From contig NZ_JABXJG010000003.1 in NCBI RefSeq assembly GCF_013375535.1, positions 310,001 to 374,000 of the forward strand: a DNA stretch of 64,000 nucleotides. The letters are read 5' to 3'. Under the pieces are notes generated by a model. That model was not told the origin of the DNA. It did no database searches and worked only from the letters and a program-made list of their open reading frames with translations. Position numbers and translations under genes: made by a program. This document shows, in pieces, positions 15,845 to 24,604 of the stretch. Origin of the DNA: Sphingobium sp. 15-1. GTDB lineage: Bacteria; Pseudomonadota; Alphaproteobacteria; Sphingomonadales; Sphingomonadaceae. Position 1 is the first letter of the stretch; each line of letters opens with the position of its first letter.

Positions 15845-16729
15845 TCAGGCGCTGGCTGGCGCGGTGTCAGCCTTGGGCTTGGCGTCGCCATTCACAACCG
15901 CCTTGGCCGCCTTTTCAGGCTTCTTTGCAGCCGCTGCGGGCTTCGCCGCCTTCGGCGCGGCTGCCGGCTTGGCCTTGGGAGCAGCGGCCTTCACTTCCGG
16001 CTTGGCGGCAGCTTCGACCTTCGCGGCGGGCTTTTCGTCCTTCGGCGCGGCAATCGACAGGCGCTTGCGGGGTTCGGCCTTCGCCTTCGCCGGCGCAGCC
16101 TTTGTATCGGCAACTGGAGCCGTCTTTGCTGCGGCAGGCGCCTTGGGAGCTGCCTTGGCGGGAGCGGTAGGAGCTGCGGCCTTGACCGATTTCGCCTTGG
16201 CGTCGCCATTCACAGCCTTCTTGGGCGTGGCGGGCTTGGCAGGGACCTTGGCCTTTGCGGGCGCCGGTGCGCTCGGCGCAGCAGCAGCTGCGGGCTTGGC
16301 TTCAACGGCTGGAGCTGCCGGCGTGACGGGCTTGCGGCCAAGACCGATCTTTGAAGCGACCGCGCGGCGCGCATCCGAATAGCTGGCCGCGACCAGCGGA
16401 TAGCTTTTCGGCAGATTGTAGCGCGAACGATATTCCTCGGGGTTCAGGCCGTGCGAAGCCAGGTGACGCTTCAAGGTCTTGTAGGGCTTGCCGTCAATGA
16501 GGCTGAGGATATGGTCCGGCGATGACAGGCTCTTACGGACCGAAACCGCAGGCGTGTAAGTGGGCGCCTCGGGCGCGGCAGGCGTGGGATTGAGTTCGTT
16601 GGTCAGCGCGGCGCGCGTTGACTGAATCAGGCCGGCAAGGTCGCCACTCGCCACCGTATTGTTGGAAACGAAAGCGCTCACCAACTGGACGGTCAGAACG
16701 GTTATGTCGGGAGCATTGTTGTCGGCCAT
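15845..16729 (-). CDS. MucR/Ros-family regulator with a long Ala/Lys/Pro tail
   Basis: 294 residues from MADNNAPD; an upstream Met would add 13 unconserved residues. Residues 1-110 match MucR: ITVLTVQLVSAFVSNN, then the zinc-finger-like region SPDHILSLIDGKPYKTLKRHLASHGLNPEEYRSRYNLP, where the usual zinc Cys (CLEDG) is replaced by Ser (SLIDG). The remaining ~170 residues are low-complexity AKPA repeats like histone H1. MucR proteins bind AT-rich DNA and act as heterochromatin-like silencers of accessory genes. The missing Cys suggests a zinc-independent fold. It ends at a strong terminator. Confidence 0.85.
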   Translation of the reverse strand: MADNNAPDITVLTVQLVSAFVSNNTVASGDLAGLIQSTRAALTNELNPTPAAPEAPTYTPAVSVRKSLSSPDHILSLIDGKPYKTLKRHLASHGLNPEEYRSRYNLPKSYPLVAASYSDARRAVASKIGLGRKPVTPAAPAVEAKPAAAAAPSAPAPAKAKVPAKPATPKKAVNGDAKAKSVKAAAPTAPAKAAPKAPAAAKTAPVADTKAAPAKAKAEPRKRLSIAAPKDEKPAAKVEAAAKPEVKAAAPKAKPAAAPKAAKPAAAAKKPEKAAKAVVNGDAKPKADTAPASA

Positions 16730-16891
16730 GATCGCGGACCCATCTTCGAGGAACGTTCTGCGCCTCATGCGCGCAATCGAGCAAAATGTAAATCACCATT
16801 TGTGCGAGCCAAGACGAGACGAGTTAAAGACTTTCATCACACCATGGTTCCGTGAGGTCATGCCCTGTAATTTTGATGAATCAGATCAAGG

Positions 16892-18187
16892 TCATGACAG
16901 GATAGTCTCCACCACCATTGAACCTATTCGTCGGCTGTCCGCGTCCCTCGGCGTCACGGCAAGGACCGGAGCGATTTGCCGCATCCGGGGCAGCGTCACG
17001 GCTTTCGCGGCGCGGTAGCTTTCGTCGTCAAACCCCATCGCCTCGATGATCAATAGTCGGATTTCGCCGGTCTCTCTTGAGCGCGCTTCGACGAGGAAGT
17101 CTGGTCTGCAGGGCCCCAGGTCCGTCAATCGATCGAAGATCGGCTTTTCGATGGCGAGATCAATATTGAGACGGTCGAGGTTATTCTGGGCTTCGAGAAG
17201 CTGGCGTAACACCAGGCGTTCAAATTCACTATCGATTGGAACAAAGCGCCGTCCTGAATAGATGGGCTGCGCATAGGCGCGCAGCGGAGCGAAGCCACGA
17301 GACTCCGGATATTCACCGACAACGACAAGGACGAGATAGGGGCCTTTGATGATATTGGTCCGCACCGATGGCGACTGCACTCGATTGGCGACCTGCACCG
17401 GTTCGCAGCCCGGTACCTCGATCGAGCTGCCCTGGAAGGCGGGCGCGAACAGAGCAAGAAAAGCCTGGGGTACATGGCCGCGCGGCCATTTCTCGGAAAG
17501 CCGCCGGAGCGACGCATAGACCTGTTTGCTGTGAAGAGGTTGGGCGTGGGTCCAGAGCGCGCTCGCCAATTCCATGCCCGGCGCGATCTCAATCTTCGCG
17601 GCAGCCCGACCCAGGGTCTTGAACTCTTGCCTGATGGAAGGGGAGAGGGACGCGTGGCGAAGAGGAGGGAGGCGGTTCAGGTCCGCGGCATCGATCAGGC
17701 GCCAGAGCAGCCGGGCGAGGCGCGGGATCGACGCATTGCGGGTTCGGTCGTCGGTCAGATCCTCTTCGGGCCGCTGCGCGAGATTTTCAGGCGCAGGCCG
17801 CAGCACTTCGAAGAAGCCCGCCGGAGGTTCCGCCGGATTGAGAGGACTGCGCACCTCTGTGATGCGATTGGTCGCCTGGTCGCGAAAGAAGGGACAGTCG
17901 GTGCGATGCTCGGGTCGCTTGGCGCTGGTGAGCCGGCGCAGATAATAGGTTTCCGCTTCGCTCAAGTAAGCGGGCGTCAGGATTGGCGGCGCCTCGCTCT
18001 CTTCCAGGCAGTCGCAGGCAATCCATTTCTCGCCGATGCGGGCCTGCTGGACGAGCAAGATACCCGCTTCCTCATCATGATGGTCGCCATATCCTTCATA
18101 CCAGCGGACCAGTGCCTCGCGCACCGGCCGGGGGAGAGGGATGCGCCGGGTCTGGAGCCCATCGCTATGCCGATCGATCAACCACAT
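16892..18187 (-). CDS. DUF1173-like conserved hypothetical protein
   Basis: 431 residues. It has a Cys cluster (CDC near residue 58 and DCPFF near residue 98) that could bind metal. The C-terminal region RPDFLVEARSRETG followed by LLIIEAMG resembles a PD-(D/E)XK nuclease core. I recall such proteins as DUF1173 from plasmids and integrative elements, where they sit near transfer genes; this family name is from memory and moderately sure. It is divergent from the lytic transglycosylase gene, with 107 bases between. Function is unknown; a role in DNA processing during transfer is an inference. Confidence 0.6.
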   Translation of the reverse strand: MWLIDRHSDGLQTRRIPLPRPVREALVRWYEGYGDHHDEEAGILLVQQARIGEKWIACDCLEESEAPPILTPAYLSEAETYYLRRLTSAKRPEHRTDCPFFRDQATNRITEVRSPLNPAEPPAGFFEVLRPAPENLAQRPEEDLTDDRTRNASIPRLARLLWRLIDAADLNRLPPLRHASLSPSIRQEFKTLGRAAAKIEIAPGMELASALWTHAQPLHSKQVYASLRRLSEKWPRGHVPQAFLALFAPAFQGSSIEVPGCEPVQVANRVQSPSVRTNIIKGPYLVLVVVGEYPESRGFAPLRAYAQPIYSGRRFVPIDSEFERLVLRQLLEAQNNLDRLNIDLAIEKPIFDRLTDLGPCRPDFLVEARSRETGEIRLLIIEAMGFDDESYRAAKAVTLPRMRQIAPVLAVTPRDADSRRIGSMVVETILS

Positions 18188-18294
18188 GGGAGCCTCGCGG
18201 GAGAGGGACGAGGGGAGGCGGAGTCTGGCGCCGCGGGGTTGACAGCCTCCGTCGCGCTGATTTCCACTTGGGCCTTAACGCTCAGGAGAATGTT

Positions 18295-19218
18295 ATGCGC
18301 AGAGCCTTTCTGCTCGCCGGAATGATGGTCGTCGGAACATGCATGGCACATGCCGTTGCGGCGCAGACCTTGCGAACGGTGCAATTGATCACGATGGGCG
18401 CTGTCCCGTCCGCTGACGGACCGGCCGATCCTTCCGCACCGGCAGACGGCGCGGCGCCTCGGCTTGCGGACCAGGCAGACGCATTCGCTGGCGGCCCCAC
18501 TCGCCGGTCGGTCGAAATCCAGATGGCGAACAGTTTCGCGCAGGGGGAGGCATCGAGCGAGGAGCCCTGGAGCATCGCCAGCCCCGTCGATCCTGGACGC
18601 TTCTCGCCCTCGACACATGTGATCGCCATCCCGCCCTGGATGACCGGCGGTCCGCTCTATGGGTTGCCGTCCCCGCGCTGGGTGCCGGGCTGCTTGTCCG
18701 TTGCCTACCGTCCGACCGGATTCCTGCGGGCAGACGTCGAGGACCGGCGCCAGGGTTATTACGGCCTGATGAGTCAGATCGCCTGCGAATTTGGCATTCC
18801 GGTCGGTTTGTTCGATGCGATGATCATCCAGGAGAGCGGCTATCGTCATCATGTCTTCTCGTCCAAAAATGCCTATGGATTGACCCAACTCATGCCCGGC
18901 ACCGCTGCGGAACTGGGTGTCGATCGCTATGCCGTTGACCAGAATTTGCGGGGCGGCGCCCGCTATCTGCGCCAGCAGCTCGATCGCTTCGGCCAGATCC
19001 ATCTGGCGCTCGCCGCCTATAATGCGGGACCGGGCCGGATACGAAAAGCGATGGTCCCCCGCATCCGGCAGGCCCGCCTCTATGTCGACGACATATTGCG
19101 CAACTGGTCTCGGCTGAGCGGGTTTGCGATACCGGGCGGGGGGCCGGAAACACGGGCAAGTGCGGGCGATCGGCAGACCATGGCCCCGTATCGCCTGGCA
19201 CAGGTTTCGACATTTTAG
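18295..19218 (+). CDS. Secreted lytic transglycosylase (SLT domain, VirB1-like)
   Basis: 307 residues with a signal peptide (MRRAFLLAGMMVVGTCMAHAVAAQ). The start at 18295 is chosen because of this and the upstream AGGAGAA. The SLT domain covers about residues 160-260: the catalytic Glu lies in IIQESGYRHH (about residue 180), followed by AYGLTQLMPGTAAELG and AAYNAGPGRI. The central region is Ala/Pro-rich. Such enzymes open peptidoglycan for assembly of a type IV secretion channel. The gene stands 1.1 kb ahead of the tra operon and probably serves it. Confidence 0.88.
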   Translation: MRRAFLLAGMMVVGTCMAHAVAAQTLRTVQLITMGAVPSADGPADPSAPADGAAPRLADQADAFAGGPTRRSVEIQMANSFAQGEASSEEPWSIASPVDPGRFSPSTHVIAIPPWMTGGPLYGLPSPRWVPGCLSVAYRPTGFLRADVEDRRQGYYGLMSQIACEFGIPVGLFDAMIIQESGYRHHVFSSKNAYGLTQLMPGTAAELGVDRYAVDQNLRGGARYLRQQLDRFGQIHLALAAYNAGPGRIRKAMVPRIRQARLYVDDILRNWSRLSGFAIPGGGPETRASAGDRQTMAPYRLAQVSTF

Positions 19219-19225
19219 GAACGGT

Positions 19226-19744
19226 TCAAAAGCGCAGATCGGTCAGCGCGTTGCGCCGCTCTATGACCCGCATGATCTCATGGGCCATGCGCCTGGCGAC
19301 GGCGTTGGCGAGCGGCCCCGACCATTCGCGGCGCAGTTCCGTGCCATCGGCGCCGTCGATCTCCGCCATGGCGGCGAGCAACTTGCGCGGCAGATCGAGA
19401 TAAAATTCGGAAAGCAGGGGAAAGAGCCGGTTTAGTCGGCCGTCGCTGTGCGACCCCATATGATGGAGCGCCTCGCCCTTGAGCCATGCGTGGAGGACAT
19501 GGATATCGAGCGCTTCGAGCAACATCTGAAGCTCGGGAACGGTCAGCGGCGGCCGCTTGGCCTCGTTGCTGTGTAGAACGGCGCCGAGCCGGCTTTTGCC
19601 GATGCCACTGGCGCCGGCGAGATCGCGGAGGCTCAGGCGCTTGTGCGCCATGGCGTCGAGGATAACGGCGAGAAAGCCCGCCTGCACATCCGCCCTGCCA
19701 GGTTTGGAGTTGCCTGGAACATCACCATCCGATTGCCACACCAT
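19226..19744 (-). CDS. XRE-like regulator near the tra operon
   Basis: 172 residues. A helix-turn-helix lies at about residues 35-80 (KRLSLRDLAGASGIGKSRLGAVLHSNEAKRPPLTVPELQMLLEALD). The rest is helical with a charged C-terminus. AGGGAG lies upstream of the ATG. It is convergent with the lytic transglycosylase gene and faces away from the tra operon across a 598-base spacer with three direct repeats. A role as transfer-operon repressor is plausible from position only. Confidence 0.7.
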   Translation of the reverse strand: MVWQSDGDVPGNSKPGRADVQAGFLAVILDAMAHKRLSLRDLAGASGIGKSRLGAVLHSNEAKRPPLTVPELQMLLEALDIHVLHAWLKGEALHHMGSHSDGRLNRLFPLLSEFYLDLPRKLLAAMAEIDGADGTELRREWSGPLANAVARRMAHEIMRVIERRNALTDLRF

Positions 19745-20342
19745 GAAAATCTCCCTGTTGGTAACTTAGGTCCTTTCCCCCCGGAGAGTGCGTCACTGGC
19801 GCTTTGAAGCGGGCTGCCCGACCCAACTTCGTCACCCGCCTATGGGAAGCTGTTTGTCCTGCTTTCGAGAGAGGCACAGGCTTTCCGCAACGCAACATGC
19901 GGCCTCGTGGATTCGATATTCAAACAATTTTCATGTAATTGAGGGAACCCCTTCATATTCCCGTCGTGACGGGCTTTTGCGAGGCGAATGATCGTCAAAT
20001 TCCTGCCATGTCCCGACAATCGTGCAACTACACCCCGCTACAAGATTCCAGTCATTTTGGCGCTATCCCGAATGGAACGAATCGGGTGATGACTTTCACG
20101 AATCATCCCTGTTGCAATATTCGCCTGTCCGCGATCACGGACAGCAATCCGCGAAACGGGACAGTTGCCCGCGAACACGGACAATTTTGCGCCCTTGCCA
20201 GTCGCCAATGTCGAATAACAGCATTTATTTGATGGTTTGAGAACCCTGTTCGCTCTTCCTCCTTGGTGAAAGCGCCCAAACGCACCCAGCCTTTCTCTCG
20301 AGCACGGATTTTCCGCGCTTCGAAAAGACAAGGAAGCCTCTC
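19745..20342. promoter_or_regulatory. Control region ahead of the tra operon
   Basis: 598 bases without a gene between the leftward XRE gene and traA. It should contain both promoters. The notable content is a set of three direct repeats near 20129-20183 (separate entry). An oriT could also be here, but no inverted-repeat-plus-nic pattern is recognisable by eye. Confidence 0.5.
20129..20183. repeat. Three 15-bp direct repeats, 20-bp period
   Basis: CCGCGATCACGGACA (20129), CCGCGAAACGGGACA (20149) and CCGCGAACACGGACA (20169) repeat with an exact 20-bp period and 5-base spacers. The first copy is nearly palindromic together with the preceding TGT. They end 160 bases before traA. They resemble iterons or an array of regulator sites on one DNA face pair. 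Confidence 0.7.
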
Positions 20343-20663
20343 ATGCAGTCTGCTCTGAAACAGGCAGGGCGGGTGGAACTGGCGGTGCTTGGGCTCGCCA
20401 TAGTCGCATTCGCTCTGTTGCTGATGGTTGGCCCCGCCTTTGCTGGCGCCGACACGACCTTTGATACGGCGGAAAATACGTTCAGCGCCTTCCTCGAAGG
20501 CTCGGGCGGGCGGATCATCACCATCCTCTCGCTGGTGGGCGGTGTGGTGGGCCTCGCCTCCGGTCGCTTCTCGCTGGGCCAGATCGCCATTCCCGTTGGC
20601 GTCGGCGTGGGCGCGGGCACCGGCATCCCGATCGTCACCTCCACCGTCACCGCGACGATCTGA
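20343..20663 (+). CDS. traA: Type-F conjugative pilin TraA-like protein
   Basis: 106 residues, preceded by AAGGAAG. A long N-terminal leader with a hydrophobic segment (LAVLGLAIVAFALLLMVGPAFAGA) ends in an AFAGA cleavage site. The mature part has two hydrophobic stretches (GGRIITILSLVGGVVGLASG and a Gly/Val-rich one), the layout of F-type and VirB2 pilins. It is the first gene of the tra operon and directly precedes traL. The pilin identity rests on size, topology and position. Confidence 0.78.
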   Translation: MQSALKQAGRVELAVLGLAIVAFALLLMVGPAFAGADTTFDTAENTFSAFLEGSGGRIITILSLVGGVVGLASGRFSLGQIAIPVGVGVGAGTGIPIVTSTVTATI

Positions 20664-20716
20664 AGCTTTTTGTGGCCCAAGGGCTTTGAGCCGCCGGGCC
20701 GACAAGAGGGTGGTGT

Positions 20717-21007
20717 ATGGCACAGGACAAATATGTGGTCCCGGCTCATCTGGATGATCCTGAATTGATAGGGCTCTGGACGCTGGACGAGTTCCTGGCG
20801 ATGGTCATTCCCTTCGCCTGGGGTATCCTGTCTCAGCATATTCTCATTGGCATAGCGCTTGCGGGCGCGGGCTGGTGGGGTCTGCGGAAAGCAAAGGCAG
20901 GACGCGCGGGCTCATGGCTTTTGCACCTGGCCTATTGGCATCTTCCGGCCGGCTTTACCGGCCTCAGGGCCACGCCACCTTCCTATCTCCGACTGATGGC
21001 AGGCTGA
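20717..21007 (+). CDS. traL: Type IV conjugative transfer protein TraL
   Basis: 96 residues. It has the TraL pattern: a polar N-terminus (DKYVVPAHLDDPELIGLWTLDEFLAM), two close membrane segments, and a short C-terminus (YWHLPAGFTGLRATPPSYLRLMAG), where the P-S-x-xR end is typical. TraL (VirB3-like) is an inner-membrane part of the mating channel. It follows traA and is separated from traE by one base. Confidence 0.88.
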   Translation: MAQDKYVVPAHLDDPELIGLWTLDEFLAMVIPFAWGILSQHILIGIALAGAGWWGLRKAKAGRAGSWLLHLAYWHLPAGFTGLRATPPSYLRLMAG

Positions 21008-21008
21008 T

Positions 21009-21575
21009 ATGGATCTTTCCTACCAACATTCGCAGCACCAGCGGATTTTGAAGCAGCGCAATTTGCTGTTCACGGTGACTGGTGCGCTGGGGATTGCCAG
21101 CGTCGTGCTACTGGGCGTCACGCTCTCGCGGGACCGAGAAGTGGTGTTGCAGCCGGTGTTGCGATCGCCGCTCACCGTATCGAGCGCCGGCGTCAGCCGG
21201 GACTATCTCGAAATGATCACCCGCGACGTCGTGCTGCTGACCCTCGATCGCAACCCGCAAAATCTCGAATATTGGATGGAGAGCGTCCTCGCCATTTCCT
21301 CGCCGCGGGCACAGGGGAGGCTCAAGGCCGATCTCATGAAGATCGTCGAGGAACAGCGGGGATCGTCGATCGCGCAATTCTTCACGATCCAGTCGATGAC
21401 CATCGACCCGGACCGGCTGACCTCGGAAGTGACGGGCGAGCTGCACACCATCGTCGGCAGCAAGGTCGTCTCCAAGCAACTGCGCACCTTCCGCTACCGC
21501 TGGGAATATGCGGGCCTGACCCTGAAGCTGATCGGCTTTGGCATGGTCGAGGACGAGAAGGGGAAGAAGCCATGA
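21009..21575 (+). CDS. traE: Type IV conjugative transfer protein TraE
   Basis: 188 residues. One N-terminal membrane segment (LLFTVTGALGIASVVLLGVTL) is followed by a periplasmic domain with the TraE features DYLEMITRDVVLLTLDRNPQNLEYWMESVL and YRWEYAGLTLKLIGFGMVE. TraE is the VirB8-like assembly factor. Its stop overlaps the traK start (ATGATGA), showing translational coupling. Confidence 0.9.
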   Translation: MDLSYQHSQHQRILKQRNLLFTVTGALGIASVVLLGVTLSRDREVVLQPVLRSPLTVSSAGVSRDYLEMITRDVVLLTLDRNPQNLEYWMESVLAISSPRAQGRLKADLMKIVEEQRGSSIAQFFTIQSMTIDPDRLTSEVTGELHTIVGSKVVSKQLRTFRYRWEYAGLTLKLIGFGMVEDEKGKKP

Positions 21576-22387
21576 TGACGGCCCCCATCATCGTCACCAT
21601 CATTGGCAGCGCCGCCGGCGGCGCGGCCTTCGCCAGCCGACCGCTGTGCCTGGCCAGTCGCCTCATTGGCCTTGGACTGCTTGGGGTTGCGATATTGCTG
21701 CTCAGCGCGCCGGCCTGGGCTGACCAGACCATCATGGCGGCGGACAGTGCGCAGGTCGATTGCCAAGCATCGGCCAAGGACCTGACCCGTATCAGCCTCG
21801 TCGAGGATGAATTTGCCAGCGTCTCGAAAATCGCATCCGGCAATCCGGCGGAGGATTTCTCGGTCGTCAACGAGCCGGTCCGCGGGGACATCTATCTCTC
21901 GGTGCCCGATGGCTTTGCCAAGCCTGCGCTTTCCTTCTTTGGCACCAGCAAGCGTGGCTATGTCTATAAGTTCGTCTGCCGCATCGGCGGTGATCAGGCC
22001 GCGCAGATATTCGTCTCCAACCCTGCTATCGCCAAAGACAAGGCGGAAGCAGAGGCGCCGCAGCAAAGGCAAGGCCCGCAGGAAGCCGCCGTCGAACTCA
22101 TGCAGGCCATGGTCGTCAATGGCGCGGCCCCGGGCTATGACATGCGCCAGCGCTCGCTGCGCCCAGTCCAGGTGGGCGACCTCAAGGTCCAGATGATCGC
22201 GGAATATCGCGGGTCAGACCTTACCGGCAAGGTCTTGCGTATCGAGAATAAGGGCGCGAAACCCGTCGACCTCAATGAGGAGACGGTTGCGCCCAGCAAC
22301 ACGCTCGCCGTCTCGATCTCGCAGTCCCGGCTGGAACCGGGCAAGATCACGACCGCCTATCTCATCTCGCAAAATGGGAGGCCCTGA
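21572..22387 (+). CDS. traK: Type-F conjugative transfer secretin TraK
   Basis: 271 residues with a long hydrophobic signal region (LIGLGLLGVAILLLSAPAWA). The body contains the secretin-like beta-rich region with DIYLSVPDGFAKPALSFFGTSKRGYVYKF and, near the C-terminus, LRIENKGAKPVDLNEETV. TraK (VirB9-like) forms the outer-membrane core with TraB and TraV. Start codon overlaps the traE stop and its stop touches the traB start. Confidence 0.88.
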   Translation: MMTAPIIVTIIGSAAGGAAFASRPLCLASRLIGLGLLGVAILLLSAPAWADQTIMAADSAQVDCQASAKDLTRISLVEDEFASVSKIASGNPAEDFSVVNEPVRGDIYLSVPDGFAKPALSFFGTSKRGYVYKFVCRIGGDQAAQIFVSNPAIAKDKAEAEAPQQRQGPQEAAVELMQAMVVNGAAPGYDMRQRSLRPVQVGDLKVQMIAEYRGSDLTGKVLRIENKGAKPVDLNEETVAPSNTLAVSISQSRLEPGKITTAYLISQNGRP

Positions 22388-23727
22388 TGCCCCTGCCTGA
22401 TCTCTTTTCGCGCAAGCGCAAGGCACCCGACAGTATCGAGGCGGAGGGCGAGGAGGTGTCCCCGATCAGCGCCGACCTCGCCGGCAATGAGGCGGTGCGC
22501 CGCAAGCAGCGGCTGCTCCTCGCCGGTGCCGCAGGCGTAGGTCTGGTCGCCTCGTCCTTCTGGATCTTCAGCGGCGACAACAAGAAGCCGCAGGTCGAGG
22601 CCGAAAGCGGCGAGCAGGTCGATGTGTCGACCAAGGATCTGGTGAACCGCAACCTCTCCCAGCAGGAGTGGATGGCCATGTCGGAAAACCAGTTCCAGGC
22701 GCAGGAAAATCAGTTGAAGGCCGTGGGCGGCCAGCAGCGGCGTATGGACCAGCTGGCAGCGCAGGTCGAGGCGCTGAAAGCCCAGAACCAGGCCATGCAA
22801 TCCGACGGCCAGCGCGTCCTCACCGCCTATCAGGCCGAGAATGAGCAATTGAAGCGCCAGATCTCCGATCGGCGCATCACGCCACCACCCACCCCAGGTC
22901 CTTCCGCGCTCTATGGGACCAATGGCCCGCAAAGCTATCAGCGCCCCGACGGGCCGGCAGGGACGGGTACGCCGCGGACCGCAGAAGCGCTGCCACGCGG
23001 CAACGAGGTCAAGATGGTGAGCTTCACCAGCAGCGATACGGGCACCGCCTCGAAAATCGCCAAGGGCAGCACCGTCTATACCGACAGCCCCAATTATCTC
23101 CCGCCCAACAGCTTTGCGCGGGCGCGGGTGATCGTGGGTGTCGATGCCAGTGCCGGGGTCAACAGCCAGACCGATCCGCTTCCGGTAGTGCTGCGCATCA
23201 CGGGCCCGGCGCGCTCGGTCTTCGCCAATGGCAAGCTCCTCACCACCCGGATCGAGGGCTGCCTCATCAATGGCGCGGCGCGCGGCGATCTCTCAGCTGA
23301 GAAGGTCTATGTGAAGCTCCAGAAGATGACCTGCCCGCAGCCTGGCGGACGCTATGCCGTCTCGGAGGTGAAGGGCTTCATCGCCTTTGGCGGCAAGACC
23401 GGCGTGCGCGGCAGGGTGGTGTCGCGCGAGGGATCGCTGGTCACCCAGGCCTTCATGGCGGGCCTGGTTGGTGGGTTCGGCCGGGGCTTCTCGGCCAATG
23501 CCAACAGCGTGTTCCAGGGCACCAATATCAGCACCAACGGCAAGCGCGACAAGCTTTCGACCGGGGACATCCTGGAAGGGGGCCTGGGAGAAGGCGTCGC
23601 GCAGACCGGCGACATGGTGTCCAAATATCTGATCGAACGCGCCGAGCAATATCAGCCGGTGATCGAGATGCCGACCGGCATCGATGTCGAAATCGTCTTC
23701 CTGGAGGGTGTCTATGTCCGCAATTGA
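22387..23727 (+). CDS. traB: Conjugal transfer protein TraB (VirB10-like)
   Basis: 446 residues. A cytoplasmic N-terminus and one membrane helix (LLLAGAAGVGLVASSFWIFSG) precede a coiled coil (about residues 90-160, QENQLKAVGGQQRRMDQLAAQVEALKAQNQ split around Gln-rich heptads) and a Pro-rich linker. The C-terminal TrbI/VirB10 domain follows (LPPNSFARARVIVGVDAS...RIEGCLINGAARGDLS...GRVVSREGSLV). TraB spans both membranes and links energy supply to the outer core. Confidence 0.92.
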   Translation: MPLPDLFSRKRKAPDSIEAEGEEVSPISADLAGNEAVRRKQRLLLAGAAGVGLVASSFWIFSGDNKKPQVEAESGEQVDVSTKDLVNRNLSQQEWMAMSENQFQAQENQLKAVGGQQRRMDQLAAQVEALKAQNQAMQSDGQRVLTAYQAENEQLKRQISDRRITPPPTPGPSALYGTNGPQSYQRPDGPAGTGTPRTAEALPRGNEVKMVSFTSSDTGTASKIAKGSTVYTDSPNYLPPNSFARARVIVGVDASAGVNSQTDPLPVVLRITGPARSVFANGKLLTTRIEGCLINGAARGDLSAEKVYVKLQKMTCPQPGGRYAVSEVKGFIAFGGKTGVRGRVVSREGSLVTQAFMAGLVGGFGRGFSANANSVFQGTNISTNGKRDKLSTGDILEGGLGEGVAQTGDMVSKYLIERAEQYQPVIEMPTGIDVEIVFLEGVYVRN

Positions 23728-24604
23728 TTGGGCTCGCCGTGTGGGCGGCGCGGTTCGCCCCTCGCGCATCGTGATAGCCGCTGCCTGCTCGGTTGGCCTG
23801 GCGAGCCTCAGCCTCGCGGCCGACGTGCCGGCGGCGGACATGGCGGTGCGTGAGGCGTTGAAAGCCCGTCTGCCAAAAACGCCGGTCCGCGCGATTGATT
23901 GCGCGAAGGTGAGGGGGCTGTGCGAAATCACCGCCGGCGCCAATCTCTTCTATGTCGATCCCGCCGCGCGCTATCTCATCATTGGCCGCATCTACGACAT
24001 GCAGACACGCCAGGACCTGACCGCGGCGCGGTTGCTGGAAATGAACCCGGACATGCTGGTCGGCGCGGCGGCCTCCGCCAATGCAGCGGCGAATGTCACG
24101 GGCCAGGACGCGCAGCGGGCGGTTGGTGCGGCCGCTGCTGGCAAGGCCGATCTGAGGCCGACGCCCGCCGCGCCGCTCCTACGCAAACTCTCGCTCGATG
24201 GGCTGGGCAAGGAAGGCGCGATCATCTGGGGCAATCCGCAGGGACAGGCCATCACTATCTTCACCGATTTCCGCTGCGGCTATTGCCGCGCTCTCTCCAA
24301 TGTCCTGCGCTCGATGAACGTGAAGGTGATCGAGCGGCCGATCTCGGTGCTTGGCAGCCGCGATATTGCCGATCGCGTCTATTGCGCGAAGGACCGGGAG
24401 CAGGCGGTGCATGCTGCCTATGCGGGCGAGCCGATGAGGGGTGGCGCGACCTGCGATACCACCGGGCTCGATGCCAATGAGGCTTTTGCCCGGAGCCATG
24501 GCCTCAACGGCACCCCCGTCATCGTGCGGAGCGATGGCGCGGTGCTCGAAGGCTATCGGCCGCGCGAGTTTCTCGAGCAATGGCTGAAGGAGGGGCGGTC
24601 GTGA
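23714..24604 (+). CDS. DsbC-like periplasmic disulfide isomerase of the transfer system
   Basis: 296 residues from MSAIDWARRV. It overlaps the traB end by 14 bases. A signal segment is near residues 15-38. An N-terminal dimerisation-like part (NLFYVDPAARYLIIGRIYDMQTRQDLT) is followed by a thioredoxin fold with a CGYC active site (FTDFRCGYCRALSNVL, about residue 188) and a cis-Pro loop (LNGTPVIVRSDG). It should shuffle disulfides in Cys-rich transfer proteins, notably TraN and TraU. Confidence 0.88.
   Translation: MSAIDWARRVGGAVRPSRIVIAAACSVGLASLSLAADVPAADMAVREALKARLPKTPVRAIDCAKVRGLCEITAGANLFYVDPAARYLIIGRIYDMQTRQDLTAARLLEMNPDMLVGAAASANAAANVTGQDAQRAVGAAAAGKADLRPTPAAPLLRKLSLDGLGKEGAIIWGNPQGQAITIFTDFRCGYCRALSNVLRSMNVKVIERPISVLGSRDIADRVYCAKDREQAVHAAYAGEPMRGGATCDTTGLDANEAFARSHGLNGTPVIVRSDGAVLEGYRPREFLEQWLKEGRS

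Noticed and set aside
15864..16382. An Ala/Gly-rich 172-codon frame on the + strand
   Set aside because: It is the antisense of the MucR-like low-complexity tail; the MucR domain and terminator support the - strand gene.
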